From Phymorhynchus buccinoides (taxonomy: Eukaryota; Mollusca; Gastropoda; Neogastropoda; Raphitomidae), in the NCBI GenBank assembly GCA_017654935.2, contig CM065687.1, positions 21,257,031 through 21,321,030 of the forward strand: a stretch of 64,000 nucleotides of DNA, given 5' to 3'. The first letter of the stretch is position 1, and each line of letters begins with the position of its first letter. Both the position numbers and the translations under genes were made by a program. Positions 45,009 through 56,112 of this stretch are shown piece after piece. The notes below the pieces were generated by a model that saw only the letters and a program-made list of their open reading frames with translations, ran no database searches and had not been told where the DNA came from.

Positions 45009-45982
45009 ATCGCCGCCCGCATGCAATACAGACGTAACTCAAATTTTATCGATTTTGAGATTCTTTGCATATACGTAGTACAAGACAAGGCTGAGAATCA
45101 TTAACCGCAATTCGAAAAGATAAAGACGCTGTGATCAAAATAAGCTTGTTGAACTTCATGCACTTGCTTCAAAATCTTCCACAAAACACAGTGTTGTCTG
45201 TCATTTTACCTTTTCGACGTCATAATTTCAGAAGAAGATAAAATATTTGCTTTAGCGAAAACTAATGGCTTTAAAAATTCGCCGCCCGCATGCAATACAG
45301 ACGTAACTTAATTTTTTTCAATTTTGAGATTTGTTGCATATAGGGGTAAAAATTTTGCCCATGAGACGAGCATTAATGTCTAGCATTCGTCTCATAGGCA
45401 AATTTGACTGAAATTTTCTTTATTTCATGAGATAATTGGGGTGGGCTTCTTACCCGCCCATGCGCTTTTTACCCCGTTTTCCCCTACTTAGTACAAGACA
45501 AAACATTAGCCGCAATTCCAAAAGATGAAAATGCTATGATCAACATAATCTTGTTGTGCTTCAACCACCTGCTGCCAAAAGCCTTGTGAAATCAGATAGC
45601 AACATTCATTGAGTCAAATCAACAAATACTTTTGACAATTTCTCCCATTATTTTGTATCTCAAATATATTGGAGGGCGTATTGGAGTGCCAAGGTATTAT
45701 TCTCAACAATGCTTTAAAGCTTTTATTTTGGACTAAAATTAATTTTCTTCTCAGTCTAAAACCATGATTTGGGGGCAAAATTTCTTATTTCATTATTACT
45801 TAAATAAGTCGTGATTTATTTGAAAAACTGAAGTGACAAAGTTATTTGGTGGCTCGAAGTAAAGCCGTATGAAAAAATATGAAGCAATTTGACTTGAAAT
45901 GACTGAAATAATCAGTTTGTTGCTTCTCCTGTGAAGTGACGTCTTTCAACTTAACGTCTGTATTGCATGCCGGCGGCGATAT
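45009..45982. mobile_element. TIR element, CGCCGCCCGCATGCAATACAG ends, with internal duplication
   Basis: ATCGCCGCCCGCATGCAATA at 45009 is inverted at about 45958-45982 (TATTGCATGCCGGCGGCGAT). The left part is repeated from 45280, and the second repeat carries a palindromic MITE (45343-45484) that the first lacks. Confidence 0.75.
45343..45484. mobile_element. Palindromic MITE, left arm mostly lost (142 bp)
   Basis: GGGGTAAAAATTTTGCCCAT ... TTTTTACCCCGTTTTCCCC between TA dinucleotides. The right arm is complete. Confidence 0.88.
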
Positions 45983-46170
45983 GAAAGTTCCAAATGACAA
46001 GTATCAATTGTGCCAATAATATTATTGTCTTTCCAATGCAATAATATGACCAAATCGCGTGACATTCAGCATCTCGTAACTCACCTAAAAAAGAGATTAG
46101 ATAGGCCTATAACTGACAAGTTAGTTGCAAACAGAGAGAGATGCTGAAATGTATGTAGGCCTCTGCATGT

Positions 46171-46911
46171 GGGACACATCGGGCCTGGGACATGAGTCCG
46201 GGACCTAATTGGCCTGGGAACAACGAGTCCGGGACCTAATTGGCCTGGGAACCTGGGAACAACGAGTCCGGGACCTAATTGGCCTGGGAACAACAAGTCC
46301 GGGACCTAATGAGCCTGGGAACAACGAGTCCGGGACCTAATTGGCCTGGGAACAACGAGTCCGGGACCTAATTGGCCTGGGAACAACGAGTCCGGGACCT
46401 AATTGGCCTGGGAACAACGAGTCCGGGACCTAATGAGCCTGGGAACAACGAGTCCGGGACCTAATTGGCCTGGGAACAACGAGTCCGGGACCTAATTGGC
46501 CTGGGAACAACGAGTCCGGGACCTAATTGGCCTGGGAACAACGAGTCCGGGACCTAATTGGCCTGGGAACAACGAGTCCGGGACCTAATTGACCTGGGAA
46601 CAACGAGTCCGGGACCTAATTGGCCTGGGAACAACGAGTCCGGGACCTAATTGACCTGGGAACAACGAGTCCGGGACCTAATTGACCTGGGAACAACGAG
46701 TCCGGGACCTAATTGGCCTGGGAACAACGAGTCCGGGACCTAATTGGCCTGGGAACAACGAGTCCGGGACCTAATTGGCCTGGGAACAACGAGTCCGGGA
46801 CCTAATTGACCTGGGAACCCGGGACCTAATTGACCTGGGAACAACGAGTCCGGGACCTAATTGACCTGGGAACAACGAGTCCGGGACCTAATTGACCTGG
46901 GAACAACGAGT
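46171..46911 (+). repeat. 31-bp minisatellite, about 23 units
   Basis: Unit GGGACCTAATTGGCCTGGGA followed by ACAACGAGTCC. Variants at one site (TTGGCC, TTGACC, TGAGCC) are distributed along the array. The unit length is not a multiple of three and no long frame persists. Confidence 0.95.
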
Positions 46912-47129
46912 TATATAGAAATAGAAATATAAATGTGTGTCATTGTGTTAATAGACACACAAACACAAACACGCGTGCGTGCGCGCACATACACACATAC
47001 ATGCACGCGCGCGTGTGCACAATTTTTGTATGATAGTATAGAAGACAAGACGATTGATAAAGCCTACAATCTACATGGTGTATTGACAGACTGTTTAAAG
47101 ACGATGGCATAAAATGGCGCCAAAATCTT

Positions 47130-47470
47130 TTATGCCAATCAGTTCTCGTAGCCTATCGACTCGTGTGTTTGAGCAGACATACAGCACTTCGGAACACCGT
47201 GCGTCATTCTAAAAGTGTATGTCATTTATATTTTTACGTCACAGTTTGCAAGTTTTATCAGTTTGTGGCCACCCCTAATTTTACCCCAAAAATGTTTGCA
47301 AGTCGCTGACTGCAACCTGCGGTTTCAAGCTTCGACGCCATTGTTGCATTGTTGCTGTAGTATTTGACCGAGTAATGGAGGTAAACAACTCTAATTTTCA
47401 CGAAGTGCTCTCCCTAGGTGGGGGGTTTTCTCCCGAAAATCGTCTATTCACTTCTCCTGCAAGAGTCTAA
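47130..47470 (+). repeat. Dispersed repeat, inverted copy at 54908-55240
   Basis: GTAGCCTATCGACTCGTGTG, CGGAACACCGTGCGTCATTC, TGGCCACCCCTAATTTTACC and TAATGGAGGTAAACAACTCT all recur in reverse orientation at 54908-55240. Confidence 0.8.
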
Positions 47471-47528
47471 TTTCAACGCTAATAAAGGGTAGCGGGTTGT
47501 CCCATATGTGCCTTCCCAGGTCGAGAGG

Positions 47529-47727
47529 ACGTATGTCAAGCTACTATCTGATGAAAACCTTACTAATGCTACTAACCCATGAAAAGACTACTATTTTTTT
47601 CAGCAGTTAGTCGTATTACTACTAACTGATGAAAAAAATAGTAGTATTTTCATGGGTTAGTAGTAATACTTTTCATGGGTTAGTAGTATTAGTAAGGTTT
47701 TCAGCAGATAGTAGCTTGACAGACGTA
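47529..47727. repeat. Foldback element, TGTCAAGCTACTATCTG arms
   Basis: TCAAGCTACTATCTGATGAA and AACCTTACTAATGCTACTAA on the left are mirrored by TTAGTAGTATTAGTAAGGTT and CAGATAGTAGCTTGACA on the right. Hairpin arms are about 90 bp. Confidence 0.85.
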
Positions 47728-47959
47728 AAGCCCTAAATTTCGTTCAAAGGGTAGCGGGTGACTAAGGAAATTACAACCCATAAAATCGCTTATAAACTGT
47801 TCAATAATAAAGCTATCACTTTGCTTTTTTTTCCATGTGTCCAAAGAAGATTCGATGCACGAAAGGTTGCAACAATTTGTTTTTTCTAAAAACATAAGTG
47901 AGATTTGACCGGTAACGACAGAAGGGACGATGTAATGAGGAGTAATCAACTCTTATTAC

Positions 47960-48091
47960 AGTAATCGTAACACGACTTATCCCTCATTATTTTGTCAACA
48001 GAGTTTCGGTTTTATAAAAGGTCAGCAGTAATCGTAACACGACTTATCCCTCATTATTTTGTCAACAGAGTTTCGGTTTTATAAAAGGTCA
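47960..48091 (+). repeat. 66-bp tandem duplication
   Basis: CAGTAATCGTAACACGACTT through TTTTATAAAAGGTCAG occurs twice in a row, nearly identical. Confidence 0.92.
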
Positions 48092-49358
48092 GTCGTTTCA
48101 GTATGCATAAAGAATAGCTTATATTCTACATTCGTTTCGCAATGGAAGGTGAACTTCACGTCTTCTTTTGGATTTTCAAACCTTGAGTACACATTTGTAT
48201 TTATTTTTTTTAAGAAAAAAAGAAAGACTTTCTGTCGTTTTACATTACTTCGATTTCTATAGATCATCATGTTTTCATTATCGTTTCCAATATACGGCTA
48301 TTCATAAAGAGATAAAAATGTGCGCGACAGACAGACAGAAATTGAGAACTGTACACCGTGTGGACGAAGCGGGTCCGTTTTGTTGCGTATAGTCAATCAT
48401 TCTAAATGTCAAAACCGTTGTTCAGCTAGTCCACTCTCTGTTTCACCATTAGCTTTCGTCTGACATCTCCCTCTTAACTCCGACACATATAATTCTTACT
48501 CCACTTTCCTCCATCATCATAACTCAAAGGTTATACACACCATCTCCGTGGCAAGACCACTAACGTACTCCGGGATCGTGAATATTATGAAATTGTAAAT
48601 TGGAAGTAAAGACGCAACTTCTCGGACTTCTACTTCCTTATTTGACCACGTCTTATTTCTTACGTCTTCATCATGACCTATCTTCTTATGGTCCATACAA
48701 GGTATCGATCTTTAACTGACCCTTTCTTACTTCGCACTGACCCCTTCTTACGCCCGTCATCTTCTTCTTGACCCGACTTGACCTATCTTTCTTAAGGTCA
48801 ATAAAATGTATCAATCTTCCAACTGACCTTTTCTTAAGACGTTTGTGAGGTTTGGCGGAGGTTGGGGTGATCAGTGTCACAAACTATACTACTACTACAT
48901 CAATCAATGTAACAAAGCACAACATAAAATAATCACTGCAACAAACATCTTCCTTTCAAACCTGCATAACGCAGTGAACCTGTCAAAAATACAAACACAA
49001 TGTGGTTAGATTGATATTGTAGTAGAATACAAAAAAATAAGAAAAGTAAGTAGAATAACGCAAAGACTGAAACAACTTGTGTCGGTTCTATAGATCCGAT
49101 TATATGCAACATGTCAGGCAATAACGTGATGTTGCATAAACAAATATTATCGTCAAAATGTGTTTTTTAATACATAATGTTCGCGTGTGTGACATATGCA
49201 ATATAACAGGAATGTTGATCAATTGTGAAACCCTATTCAACTTCAAAATATGTCTGGTTGTGGGTGACAAACCTTAGTGGTCTTGATTCGTGTGCTAGCT
49301 GAATTTGCCTTCCTTCTAAAGGTTTGTACTTTGACAGTACTTTTTTTTTAAATTTTAC
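48092..49358. other. No recognised gene
   Basis: TTGACC/CTTCTTAYG-like pieces repeat between 48650 and 48845 (TTACTTCGCACTGACCCCTT). The rest shows nothing recognisable on either strand. Confidence 0.65.
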
Positions 49359-49360
49359 TA

Positions 49361-49574
49361 GGGGAAGACGGGGTAAAAAGCGCATGGGCGGGTAAGAAGC
49401 CCACCCCAATTATCTCATGAAATAAAGAAAATTTCAGTCAAATTTGCCCATGAGACGAATGCTAGACATTAACGCTCGTCTCATGGGCAAAATGAGACTG
49501 AAATTTGCTTCATTTCATGAGATAATTGGGGTGGGCTTCTTACCCGCCCATGCACTTTTTACCCCGTCTTCCCC
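49361..49574. mobile_element. Palindromic 214-bp MITE (GCGCATG subfamily)
   Basis: Perfect terminal 20 bases on both arms, TA duplicated (49359-49360 and 49575-49576). Arms of about 105 bp differ at only a few sites. Confidence 0.93.
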
Positions 49575-49918
49575 TATGAGCAGAGATAATGATCTTAATT
49601 GAACGTCTTTTTGTGTATGAGGCAAAGTATTTTTTTTTATAAATTGTGCGAATGTTCCCTTGCATATGCTTTCTTATGCATGTTTACCATTTTGAATTAA
49701 GCCATATTTTACTAGCTTTTTTTATATTAGTTTTCAAACTCGTTTCTTTATCCGGGGTTTCTTGCATTGTATTATAACAAATGCATTATCCTGAACATAA
49801 TGATATCATTGTAATGTTTTGTTGTGATTCAAACAGTTTAATCGGGGCAGTGTGTGGATGCCTCGTGCCTCCATACGGGGAGCTGGACGACCCCGCCCGT
49901 CCCCTCCACGAGTCTATC

Positions 49919-50246
49919 ACCGTGGGGATACTGGGGAGGGGGGGGGGGGTCTTTTGTACAAATAGTCCCCCCACCTTCTGGAAGTTTTGTGCTTGTAACT
50001 TCCTCTCATCTGTCCTCTCTTTTCCCTTTGCTTTCTGTCATCTACAATCTTTCTGATTTATTGGCCCATTCTTCTGCCTTTTTTCCAAAACATCTTCCAA
50101 ATACTTTTTCTCCTTTGAGCTCCTCCGAAATCGCAGCGGGGAGACCAGTGAAAACTGAAAACCGGACACTGACATACGTACCTTATCCATTATGTCCATA
50201 TGTTCTGGGAACAAAGAAGAAGAAGAAGAAAAAGAAGAAGAAGAAG
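49919..50246 (+). repeat. Dispersed repeat with (GAA)n tail, full copy
   Basis: CCGTGGGGATACTGGGGAGG, GGAAGTTTTGTGCTTGTAAC and GGGGAGACCAGTGAAAACTG, ending in AAGAAGAAGAAGAAAAAGAA. Tail and copy number suggest retroposition. Confidence 0.8.
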
Positions 50247-50321
50247 AAACGGTTTAATATTTCAGAGATCAGGAGATCCTACGTCTCAAGCGATTGTTTA
50301 CAGTACAGAATGTTATGATTA

Positions 50322-50618
50322 GGGTAAGACGGGGTAAAAAAAAAAAAGCCCATGGGCGGGTAAGAAGCCCATGCCAATTATCTCATGAAATGAAGCAAAT
50401 TTCAGTCAAATGTTGCCCATGAGACGAGTGTTAATATTTAGCTTTCGTCTCATGGGCACACATTAACACTCGTCTCATGGGCACACATTAACACTCGTCT
50501 CATGGGCACACATTAACACTCGTTTCATGGGCAACATTTGACTGAAATTTGCTTCATTTCATGAGATAATTGACATGGGCTTCTTACCCGCCCATGGGCT
50601 TTTGACCCCGTCTTCCCC
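50322..50618. mobile_element. Palindromic MITE with internal triplication
   Basis: GGGTAAGACGGGGTAAAAAA ... CCCCGTCTTCCCC. The loop side holds CATTAACACTCGTCTCATGG repeated three times, enlarging it to 297 bp. Confidence 0.9.
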
Positions 50619-50973
50619 TACATTTGACTGTTGTGTTTCTTTACAATGTATATAGGGTACATTCGATTTTTGTCTTTTATGACTGAACCCAGCAGTCATC
50701 TTTTTTTCTTTTTTTTGACCCTCCACTGTCCCTGCCTTTCTTTTCATTTCTTTTTTTCTGTCTTTTTTTTTCTTTCCTTTTTTTATTTTTAGGCGGCACA
50801 TCTTTTTTTTCTGTCTCTTTTTTTTCTGTCTCTTTTTCCCCTCACTTCTCTCATACATTTGTCTGTGTGATTATCTAAGATGGACATTTTTCTTCGGTAT
50901 AGATTAGTGTTTTAGTCTGATACATAAGTGTCTGGGTTTCTGTATGACTTAGAGTTTGGTGTACTGACCATTC

Positions 50974-50980
<7 letters not shown>

Positions 50981-51047
<67 letters not shown>

Positions 51048-51135
51048 TGCGTGTGCGTGCGCGTGTGCGTGTGCTTGTGTGTACGTGCGTGCGTGTGTGT
51101 ATGTGTGTGTGTGTGCGCGCGCGCACGTGTGTGTA
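50981..51135 (+). repeat. (GT)n and GC/GT alternating tract
   Basis: Pure GT from 50981 to about 51043, then GCGTGCGTGT-type sequence. Confidence 0.95.
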
Positions 51136-51510
51136 TATGCAACATAAAACAATTATGCACGTAATATCAACCATCGATTATTAATTAACACACTATCAAC
51201 TCTATCATTACTATCATCATCGTTGTTACCATCAATAAGAACATTAATCAATTACTAAGCACCCCTTGTCCAGTAAAGCGTCATACAAATTGGGCCAGCA
51301 GTCATCTTCGTTTCTTCAAATTCTTCATGAACAACTTTGCAGTGACAGCGTTCCTAAAGAATTTTGTGAGCAAACCAGTTTTGACATGAATGGCTGTATA
51401 CCTCTTGAATGCACAGCTGTAGGTCTGCATACATGTAAGTATATGCACTGCGTGCGCAACTGTCTACGCATAAGCTTAAATATGAATATGTAGGCCTAAG
51501 TGTGTATGTA

Positions 51511-51731
51511 GGTGAAGACGGGGTAAAAACTAAAAAGCCCATGGGCGGGTAAGAAGCCCATGCCAATTATCTCATGAAATAAAGCAAATTTCAGTCACAT
51601 TTTGCCCATGAGACGAGTGTTAATGTTTAGCATTCGTCTCATGGGAAATTTTGACTGAAATTTGCTTTATTTCATAAGATAATTGGCATGGGCTTCTTAC
51701 CCGCCCATGGGATTTTTACCCCGTCTTCACC
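51511..51731. mobile_element. Palindromic MITE (GCCCATG subfamily)
   Basis: GGTGAAGACGGGGTAAAAAC ... TTTTTACCCCGTCTTCACC. Both ends share the same G-to-T/C-to-A change (GGTGAAG and CTTCACC). Confidence 0.9.
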
Positions 51732-51734
51732 TAC

Positions 51735-52110
51735 GCATGCATGCGTGTGTGTGTGCGCGCATGCATGTGCGCGTGCGTGAGTGCGCGCGCTCTCGTGTGT
51801 GTGTTCGTGTGTACGTGTGTGTGCGCGCGCGTGTATGTGTGTATCTATGTGCGTGCGTGTGTGTGTCCATGCGTATTTATACGTTGGTGTGTGTGTGTGC
51901 GTGTCTTTTGTACCTCTAGATTCTTTACAGATGTTTGAAAATGAATTAAACGATTTCCCTAAGTTGATGTGTCAAGGTAGCAGCTTGGTCTATTGCTACG
52001 TTTACACACGCACGCGCACGCGCACGCACACGTGCGCGCACGCGCACGCGCACACACACGTGCGCGCGCACACGCACGCACGCACACACACACACACACA
52101 CACACACATG
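51735..52110 (+). repeat. Alternating GC/GT and CG/CA tracts
   Basis: Two blocks (51735-51900 and 52001-52108) of alternating purine-pyrimidine sequence in opposite strand sense. Prone to Z-DNA. Confidence 0.85.
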
Positions 52111-52691
52111 CATTATAATTGAGTATGAAAGTTGAAAAAAATGGCTGTGCATTTCAACCAGTAGACAACAAGAAATGGGTGATCGTTTTGTTTATTAAAA
52201 CTTTAAATATGCCAAGATTCGTTCTACAACCATTGCACATAATAGTATTATAAAGAAGAACATGGAAAGAAACTTTTGCTATTTATCATCAAAACTAATG
52301 GGGATCCAGGGGAGGGGAGGGATACGGGGTGGGGGTGAGGGTGGTGGGTTGAACAGTAGAGTTAGAAATAAAAATGTACAAGAAGAATAGGAAAAGTGCT
52401 ACGTATGAAGTGCTACGTATCGTACGCTGGAAAACAATCTCATATTACACAGACGATTAAAACTAAATTCCCAGCATCACTAATTGTCCAACATTATCTC
52501 AATCACCGGATGTGGTTTGCATTCAACCAGCAGCCCACACATTCATACAGGCCTAGGTGAAGAGCGGACAGAATGAGAAGAAAACATTTGGGCAAAGATA
52601 CTTTCCGACTCCGGATTGTTCATGTTAGTTCAGTGAGCTTGTCGAACATTCCCCTTGGATAACGTTCTTTTCCTTTTTCTTTTTGTTTCCT

Positions 52692-52697
52692 TTTTAT
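52692..52697 (-). promoter_or_regulatory. Poly(A) signal of the RhoGDI-like gene
   Basis: AATAAA on the minus strand 31 bp past the stop codon at 52728-52730. Confidence 0.5.
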
Positions 52698-52727
52698 TTG
52701 CCTTATGGCTCCGAGTAGGAACCAAAA

Positions 52728-53129
52728 CTAACACGAGAAGAAAACAAATATCCAACAGACCATCGCAAATCGGAAAACAATCAATTTGTCGTCGTCCATA
52801 AGCTTGCTATGCACTGTGTACAACCCCCTCTGTAAAATACCAGAGGGAGCGGTCTCATTCAGTTGAACGCTTCTCAATTCTTTGCTAGGCCCGTAACTTC
52901 CCGCCATGACATCTGTTTTATCCACTCTGGTGCCTTTCCTGTACACTTTTTGGAAATACCTTATTCCTGGCACAATTTCATGCTGAACGTAGAAATAAAC
53001 CGCCACGCGGTACTCAGCACCTTCTTTAAGGACAATAGTAGCATGCGAAGGCTGTGTTATTATGTTTAAGTCTTTGTAGTGATAAATTATCAATTCATCA
53101 CTTACTATTAGAATGCCCAGTATTGCTCT
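52728..53129 (-). CDS. RhoGDI-like terminal exon
   Basis: Encodes VLKEGAEYRVAVYFYVQHEI, then VPGIRYFQKVYRKGTRVDKT, VMAGSYGP and DDDK. These match the immunoglobulin-like C-terminal domain of Rho GDP-dissociation inhibitors (KEG.EYR, EIVSG..Y, YRKG..VDK, MVGSYGP, DDDK), which hold prenylated Rho GTPases in the cytosol. The usual W.W.L.I strand after DDDK is replaced by LIVFRFAMVCWIFVFF, so the end looks altered. The 5' border is uncertain: ATTTAG/AGAGC at 53130 keeps the frame with the upstream exon but adds residues absent from typical members. Confidence 0.72.
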   Translation of the reverse strand, partial: RAILGILIVSDELIIYHYKDLNIITQPSHATIVLKEGAEYRVAVYFYVQHEIVPGIRYFQKVYRKGTRVDKTDVMAGSYGPSKELRSVQLNETAPSGILQRGLYTVHSKLMDDDKLIVFRFAMVCWIFVFFSC

Positions 53130-53402
53130 CTAAATATCGAATGATCAATATGGACTTTTTTTCGTAAGTATGATAATACCAAGGATATTATAAATGACGC
53201 AGAAATTGACATTACTGTAATTGCAAAAGCAATGCTGTCCTCAACTATTGGAAGACTACTGTAGAGGTTTTCTTTACTTTTTTTAAAAATGTCGTTCTTA
53301 TGCATGTTATTTTACCTTCTTGTTGTGTGTGTGCATGCTGTCTAAAATCACGATCTATGTGAAAAGACATTAAATTAAAGATTCATTCATTATTATGTTT
53401 AC

Positions 53403-53554
53403 TTCCGCGGGATCTCTTTTATCAGCCAGAAGTGCCATTTTCACCACAATCACTCTCCTTGTGTCGCCCGGGATAACGACGTCATTGTCCTCATCACCCA
53501 GCACCTCCGCCTCATCGTTATCTAGCTGGGCCTCCTTTTCTTGCTCCGCTGTGC
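53403..53554 (-). CDS. RhoGDI-like internal exon
   Basis: Acceptor TTTTTCGGCAG, donor GTAAAC. It encodes TAEQEKEAQLDNDEAEVLGD and then DTRRVIVVKMALLADKRDP. This fits the RhoGDI stretch around the D.D..L..YK..LLGD linker and the first beta strand (RRVIV..M.L). It lies 273 bp upstream of the terminal exon on the minus strand, in the right order and strand. Earlier exons were not found. Confidence 0.65.
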
Positions 53555-53699
53555 CTGCCGAAAAAGTTTTCACGAGAAAAGTTCCAGTTTGGTCCACTGA
53601 CACACATCTACAACAGGACGCAATACAAATTGTAATGTCACGAAACTTCAGATTGTTTTCAGAATTGATGGGTCATGGTTGCTCAAAATGAGTGGCCTA

Positions 53700-54324
53700 T
53701 TTTCAAAACGATTGTCCCTTTATGTGGTGCGATGATTTTTATGTGTGAACATGTGTGTCTGTGTAGAAAATTAAAGACTCTTACATTCAACTAGAGGTTA
53801 GCAAGATACCTTGGAAAAGCCAAAAGGGACAGCTTTTCAAGTTTAAAACTTTTCTCTCATTGTCTCATGGAATGGGATGCGCCCTAAGGGCGAATAACAA
53901 GGTGTTGACCTGCGCCATTATTAAAACTAACGAGTCAATGATGCGGGCGCACCGACAATCTGAAGCTCTGATGTCAGCTCTAAAATTAGACCAATGAGTG
54001 GTTTGGGCAACGTGTCAAATGCTTAGAATAAATTATGAATTGGTGTATGTCTCAAGTTTCTTCAGCGTGTTCAGTCATAGATGAAATATAATACTTTGAA
54101 TGACACGTTCAATATGTTTGCGTAATGAAGCTTATATGTATAATTCATGCCTTTATGTTATATGTTCAAACGAAATGTTGCATACCGTCTGTGTTAGCGC
54201 ACTATTGCTAATATTGTATACATTTATTTCTGCTTAATATGTTCCGTGAAGAATAATTTGCGTATCATTAATCTCGTTGTTGCCATCGTTATTCACCTTG
54301 CTATTAGTGATTAGAAATGATGAG
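53700..54324. other. No recognised gene
   Basis: Unique-looking AT-rich sequence upstream of the RhoGDI-like exons. The N-terminal RhoGDI exons were not identified here. Confidence 0.5.
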
Positions 54325-54470
54325 GAAAAACAAATTGTTGAAACCTTTCGTGCATCGAATCTTCTTTGAACACATGAAAAAGCAAATATTGAAAATTGTA
54401 AAAGCTATTTTATGGGTTGCATTTTCTTTTGTCACCCGATGCACGAAAGGTTTCAACAATTTGTTTTTCT
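54325..54470. repeat. Foldback element, CAAATTGTTGAAACCTTTCG arms
   Basis: CAAATTGTTGAAACCTTTCG plus TGCATCG at 54331 is mirrored by CGATGCACGAAAGG and TTTCAACAATTTG ending at 54463. A single related arm is at about 47845-47885. Confidence 0.85.
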
Positions 54471-54682
54471 AAAGATGCCCCGAAGAGCTACAGAAAATAA
54501 TAGTTTCCATGGTAACCCATTTTTAGAAAAGTCTCGTCTTGAGGGTCAAAAACACTTTCTCAGAAAATGTCGGTTGTCTGGAAACTGTCTGTTTCTCCAA
54601 AAAATGAGAGTATTTTTTAGAGGGTGAATGCCAGAACTGCCTATCTGTGTTCTTTATTCCTTTTGAGATAGACTGTTCTGGC

Positions 54683-54715
<33 letters not shown>

Positions 54716-54748
54716 TGTGTGTGTCGTATGTGTGTGTGTGTGTGTGTG
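54683..54748 (+). repeat. (GC)n(GT)n tract
   Basis: GCGCGCGCGCGCGTGTGTGT and further GT. Z-DNA-prone. Confidence 0.93.
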
Positions 54749-54834
54749 AGGAAGTAAGAGAACATTGCATGCAATCATCGTGTTTATTATACTTTCTAAT
54801 GATTCATTATTTGTTTGCCTTTAATGTCTTTGTT

Positions 54835-54903
54835 ATCAATGTAAAGCGCACTGAGCTCATATGAGAAAGAGCGCTATATAAATTCCCATTATTATTATTA
54901 TTA
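54835..54903 (+). repeat. Retroposon 3' end (AGCGCTATATAAAT, ATTATT tail)
   Basis: TGTAAAGCGCACTGAGCTCA, GAGCGCTATATAAATTCCCA and (TTA)n, in sense orientation; compare the complements at 11033 and 13268. Confidence 0.7.
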
Positions 54904-54907
54904 CCGT

Positions 54908-55240
54908 TGTTAGACTCTTGCATGAGAGGTCGTGAATAGACGATTTTCGGAAAACAAAAACCTAGGGGAGGACACTTCGTGAAAATTAGAGTTGTTTACC
55001 TCCATTACTCGGTCAAACACCATAGCAACAATGGCGTCGAAGCATGAAACCGCAGGATGCGAGTCAGCGACTTGCAAACATTTTTTTTAATAGAAAAATT
55101 AGGGGTGGCCACAAAATGATAAAACTTGGAAAACTGTGACGTAAAAATATAAATGACATACATTTTTAGAATGACACACGGTGTTCCGAAATGCTGTATC
55201 TCTGCTCAAACGCACGAGTCGATAGGCTACGAGAGCTGAT
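54908..55240 (-). repeat. Dispersed repeat, inverted copy of 47130-47470
   Basis: AGAGTTGTTTACCTCCATTA, AATTAGGGGTGGCCACAAAA and GCACGAGTCGATAGGCTACG mirror the other copy. Confidence 0.8.
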
Positions 55241-55522
55241 GGTAGAGTGACTTCCCCTGTTTTTCCCCTTCCCACACACCATGAAATTACTCCCCTTAGT
55301 TACTTCCGAACAATTCCTATTGTGGTTCTCACCAGTGGAACATCATTGCGTAGGCAAAATGAAGCAGATTACGCCCAAATCTAACACGGTGGTTTGTGTG
55401 TTTTTGTTTTTGTCTGTGTTGGGGTTGGGTGTTGGGGTTTTTTGGGGGGGATTTGCTTTCCTGGCACTATTATTTTAGTTTAATTAGAAACAGCATTGAT
55501 GACATTTTCTGCGACGTTGAAG

Positions 55523-55525
<3 letters not shown>

Positions 55526-55565
<40 letters not shown>

Positions 55566-55632
55566 CACGCGCGCGCGCACACGCGCACACACTCACACAC
55601 ACACACACACACACGCGCGCGCGCGCGTACGT
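55526..55632 (+). repeat. (CA)n/(CG)n alternating tract
   Basis: CA units with GCGCGCGCGC blocks at both halves. Z-DNA-prone. Confidence 0.93.
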
Positions 55633-55757
55633 CATCTAATGAGCACTTCTTTTTTTCCAAGCGGTTTTGTCAGGTATAGTAGCAGATTTGGTATAAAAGA
55701 TTTTGGCGTCATTTTATGGACAGTCAAGTTGCCAAGCTGGGAATGTTCTTTTAATTA

Positions 55758-55995
55758 CCCTTTCAACGCCAGCCTTTTTTCAGCTAAAACGTTCCATCAA
55801 ACTTACCTGGGCAGAGAAAAGATTGTATGTGCAATATTGGGGATTCCTCTGTGACATGTATCTAATAGGGCCTGTCCTTACCTCCCAAAATTAAGAACAT
55901 AAGGTCACTGGATAACAGACCCTCATCCGATGCCTTTCAATGACATGGGTGTTAAATCATTGTGGTGCCAAGAGGCGACAGTGGCGATGAAAGGG
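55758..55995 (-). mobile_element. piggyBac-like MITE (238 bp)
   Basis: CCCTTTCAACGCCAGCC ... GCGATGAAAGGG, preceded by TTAATTA and followed by TTTATTAA. Confidence 0.83.
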
Positions 55996-56112
55996 TTTAT
56001 TAATAACCCTTTCGCCGCCAGCCATTTTTTTCAGCAAAAAATACCATTAACCTTAACTGGGTAGAGAATATTTTTTTATCCGCAGCATTGGGAATTCCTT
56101 TGTGACATGCAT

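Noticed and set aside
46171..46911. CRISPR array
   Set aside because: Units are contiguous 31-mers with no unique spacers, in a eukaryotic context.
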